From Seriola aureovittata (taxonomy: Eukaryota; Chordata; Actinopteri; Carangiformes; Carangidae), in NCBI RefSeq assembly GCF_021018895.1, contig NC_079384.1, positions 22,060,140-22,124,139 of the forward strand: a stretch of DNA of 64,000 nt. The letters run 5' to 3'. The notes under the pieces are model-generated. The model saw nothing but the letters and a program-made list of their open reading frames with translations, had not been told where the DNA came from and ran no database searches. Numbering within the stretch: position 1 is the first letter of the stretch; each line of letters starts with the position of its first letter. Positions 1 through 64,000 of this stretch are shown in pieces. A program made the position numbers and the translations under genes.

Positions 1-1620
1 CAGGGGTATCGTTCACGTCACACATCAACTTGAAGGACACAGGCAGTTTGTACGTTTTGCCTTCCAAGGCCGTTGTTTTCAGTTCTGTGTGCTTGCGTTC
101 GGTCTCTCCCTCTCCCCCAGGGTTTTCACCAGGTGCTTGGCGGCGGCTCTCTTGCGCCTGCAGTCATGGGGCATGAAAATTCCTACCGTGCCTGGATGAC
201 TGGCTGATCTGTGTACCATCCAGGGCTCAGGCGACCAAAGACACAGCTCTCCTCCTCTCTGGCTTGGACCAGCTGGGTCTCAGTCAATTTCGACGAGAGC
301 TTATTGACTCCCTCTCAGAGCACAATTTTCATAGGTGTGACTCTGAACATCGTCACTATGAGGGTCTGTCCATTCCTATTAGCGTGTGAACGACATTTTG
401 TCTACAGTTTCTTGCTTTCTTTCAAAAGGGGCCATATGTCCAGTTCCTGCACCTCTTGGGCGAAATGACAGTGGCCTAAACCATTGTTCCCTTGGACTTA
501 TTGTCTCTGCGCCCTCAGCAAAGCTGGCTGAACAGCTTCCACTTGGATGCCAAGTGGCAAATACAGGAGGCTAAGAGTGTAAAGGCAGTGCGTCCTCGCT
601 CTGGCCCCATGGAGGGGAAGTCTTATATGGAGAGGGGCGTCCCCATGGTTTCCATCCCATCTCGCAGAGAAACTGTCACAACGGATGCCAGCCTCTGGGG
701 TTGGGGTGGAGTGTGGCAGAACAGGATGGTAGAAGGATAATGGTCTGCACAGGAGGGTGCAGGGCATATCAATGTGCTAGAGCTACGGGCTGTGCACATG
801 GCTCTCAAACACTTCCTGCCATACCTGAAGGGGAGGCATGTACTTATGTGGTCAGGGGCAGCCCTGCAGCTGAACAGCTTGCAGGCGATGTATTTGCTGG
901 GGCAGAGGAAACAGGCTGCAGGCTTCCTCTCCCGTCACGAGCCTACACAGGGGGAGTGGCGACTCCATCCAGAGGTGGTGCACGCCATCTGGGGTCTTTT
1001 CGTCAGGGCCGAGGTGGGTCTCTTCGCCTCAGAGGCATGCGACCCACTGTCCCCTCTGGTTCTCCTTGATGGACAAGACCAGTCCTTTGGGTCAGGATGT
1101 GCTGGAGCATGCTTGGAGCCTACTTTCCACCTTTCCAGCTATTCCTCTGATATTGCCCATACTTCAGAGAGTGCTCCAAGAGGGCCACAGACTTCTGCTG
1201 GGGCCCCTTCTGGCCAGCAAGGACCTGGTTCCCTCTGCTGCACAGGCTCTGCCGCGGCTCCTGTTCCCTGACAGGACAGATCTACTATCCCAGTTAGGGG
1301 GTCACATTTGGCATCCCAATCCTTGCCTCCAACTGTGCGTTTGGCCCCTATTGATAGTGCCGGAGCACCTTCCACACGTTTACAATATGATAACAGGTGG
1401 AAACTCTTTTCACACCGGTGTGTAAGATGGGGCGAGGACCCAGTGCATTGCACTGTACCTATTATTTTGGAGTTTCTGCAGAGGGTCGTTCTCCCTCTAC
1501 ATTCAGGGACTATGTGGCTGCTATTTCATGTAGGCACGCTTGGGTCGGGGAGCCACAGTCTAGTGTCCAATTTCATAAGCTGGGCACAAAGTCACAGAAC
1601 AGAGACTGGAACTAGCAGGC
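1..1620 (+). mobile_element. DIRS-type retrotransposon remnant (RT, RNase H, start of tyrosine recombinase)
   Basis: Translation in shifting frames gives, in order: an RT palm box read as CLDDWLICVPSRAQ (LDD codons 192-200; the usual Tyr is Cys), an RNase H start (VTTDASLWGWGGVW, about 676-715), HINVLELRAVHMALKHFLPYL (about 768-830), DLLSQLGGHIWHPNP (about 1275-1325), and the N-terminal segment of the tyrosine recombinase (SPSTFRDYVAAISCRHAW, about 1491-1550). These are hallmarks of fish DIRS elements. Frameshifts and stops are scattered, so the copy is dead. It enters from the left edge, and no terminal repeat is seen on the right. Confidence 0.8.
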
Positions 1621-2700
1621 AAGCAAGACACAGACATATTAAGGGACAAGTTTTATCAGACAGACAAGAGGCTAGTTTAGCAGGGCAGACAGACTTGAGA
1701 GAAATGCTCTGTAAGCTAGCACCTTAATGTTAGCCTACTGTGATTAGCTGACATCAAACCTGGAGAGGAGAAAACGCATTTACTTGATTGTTGTTCCCAC
1801 AATTCACTCTCATTGTTTTTTTTTTCTGTTTTGGTCACCAGAAGGATAGTTCCGCTTCTTCCTTTCATCAAAGTTGTAAACATTGACACCCCTTTCACCA
1901 GAGGGAGATTGAGGGGCCTTGCACATTTTGCGGAGGCCTACACGACTTGCGTATTGAGTGTATAGGCCTGACCAACTCTGAAAAACATGCAGGCATTGAT
2001 AAATAAATTGTCTGCTCTCCTTCACCCTCCAGTTGAAACGATTAGACCGAGTATTCAGCATCTTTTGTAAGTAAATTATAGTGGCCTACAGGGAGAGAGA
2101 GTGTCAACTCCCATTACAGAATGAGAACTCTGCTGTGACTCAGATGTAGAGGACTATGAATAATTATATTCTAAGTTATTCCCAAATGGGACAGCGATGT
2201 TTTTAAAGAATCCGAGTGAGAAGAACTGTGTTCTCCTCCTGTCATACTGTCTACAAAAGATTTTCTCTGAGTCATCCATAGTAGCATATTAGACATACTA
2301 AGTCAAAGGCGGCTAGATTTCTAGAGCAAAAAGTGACTTCTTGGATGCACAATGATACATAATGTATGAGTAGGAAAAAGTAAACGTATCAATACTACAG
2401 TGTAGAAATAGAAGAATGTCTATCATGTAATTAGTAATGACACATTTGTTATAATGCGCCTTTTTAATAAGTTATTTGTTGATTATACTTTACATTTGAG
2501 AATGTGATTCTGCAAAGAAACCAGTTACTAATGTTATGACATAAATGCAGAGCAAAGTACAGTATTCGTAGTATAAAGTAGCAGAAAATCAATTACCTCA
2601 GTACAGCACTTACATAAATATACTTGGTTACTTTGCACTGCTGTGTATCTAAAAGATAAATAATTTGATTAAAGGTGTGATTGTTTCATTTTTACCCCAG
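1621..2700. other. Intronic sequence left of w1
   Basis: AT-rich sequence without a gene. The acceptor of w1 lies at its right end. The preceding ryr2 exon was searched for by its expected peptide and not found, so it lies left of the window. Confidence 0.6.

Positions 2701-64000
<61,300 letters not shown>

Overview
The window is vertebrate, almost certainly ray-finned fish, genomic DNA. It is dominated by one gene on the + strand: the 5' half of a ryanodine receptor, best matched to RYR2 (the cardiac/brain intracellular Ca2+ release channel). I could read 57 coding exons between 2701 and the right edge. Together they give 8,123 coding bases (2,707 whole codons). Every exon-exon phase is consistent and no frameshift or in-frame stop was found, so the gene looks intact. 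The first codon read corresponds to roughly residue 210 of a protein of about 4,970 residues. The true start and the pore-forming C-terminus lie outside the window. In order the exons encode the MIR region, the first RIH block, SPRY1, RyR repeats 1-2, SPRY2, SPRY3, the large central solenoid with the second RIH block, and RyR repeats 3-4 with the PKA/CaMKII phospho-loop. Teleosts carry ryr2a and ryr2b, and I cannot tell which this is.

Everything else sits in introns and is mostly mobile DNA. Left flank (1-2700): a DIRS-type tyrosine-recombinase retrotransposon remnant. First intron (2776-11728): a tRNA-derived SINE, a solo LTR with matching 5-bp target duplications, and two APE-type LINE fragments in opposite orientation. 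11729-30572: 27 compact exons, many microsatellites, another SINE, and a small duplicated exon edge. 30573-39010: an internally deleted DIRS element with inverted terminal repeats, a hAT-derived element carrying a BED-finger remnant, and a LINE fragment of the restriction-like-endonuclease class. 43178-49499: a truncated Gypsy LTR retrotransposon, then LINE pieces. 50747-52505: a 371-bp hAT MITE with perfect 8-bp target duplications. 53532-59339: a LINE interrupted by a degraded LTR/retrovirus-like element. 59340-64000: exons for RyR repeats 3-4.

No bacterial-type system, CRISPR array or second host gene was recognised. The most interesting host-level signals are splicing-related. CA-rich tracts recur just after 5' splice sites. 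(TG)n tracts stand in for the polypyrimidine tract at several 3' splice sites. One 112-bp exon is bracketed by complementary (GT)12 and (CA)13 tracts. One acceptor is a tandem CAGCAG, and one acceptor/exon edge has been locally duplicated.

Comparisons to mammalian RYR2 and to transposon families are from memory of those families. No alignment was run.
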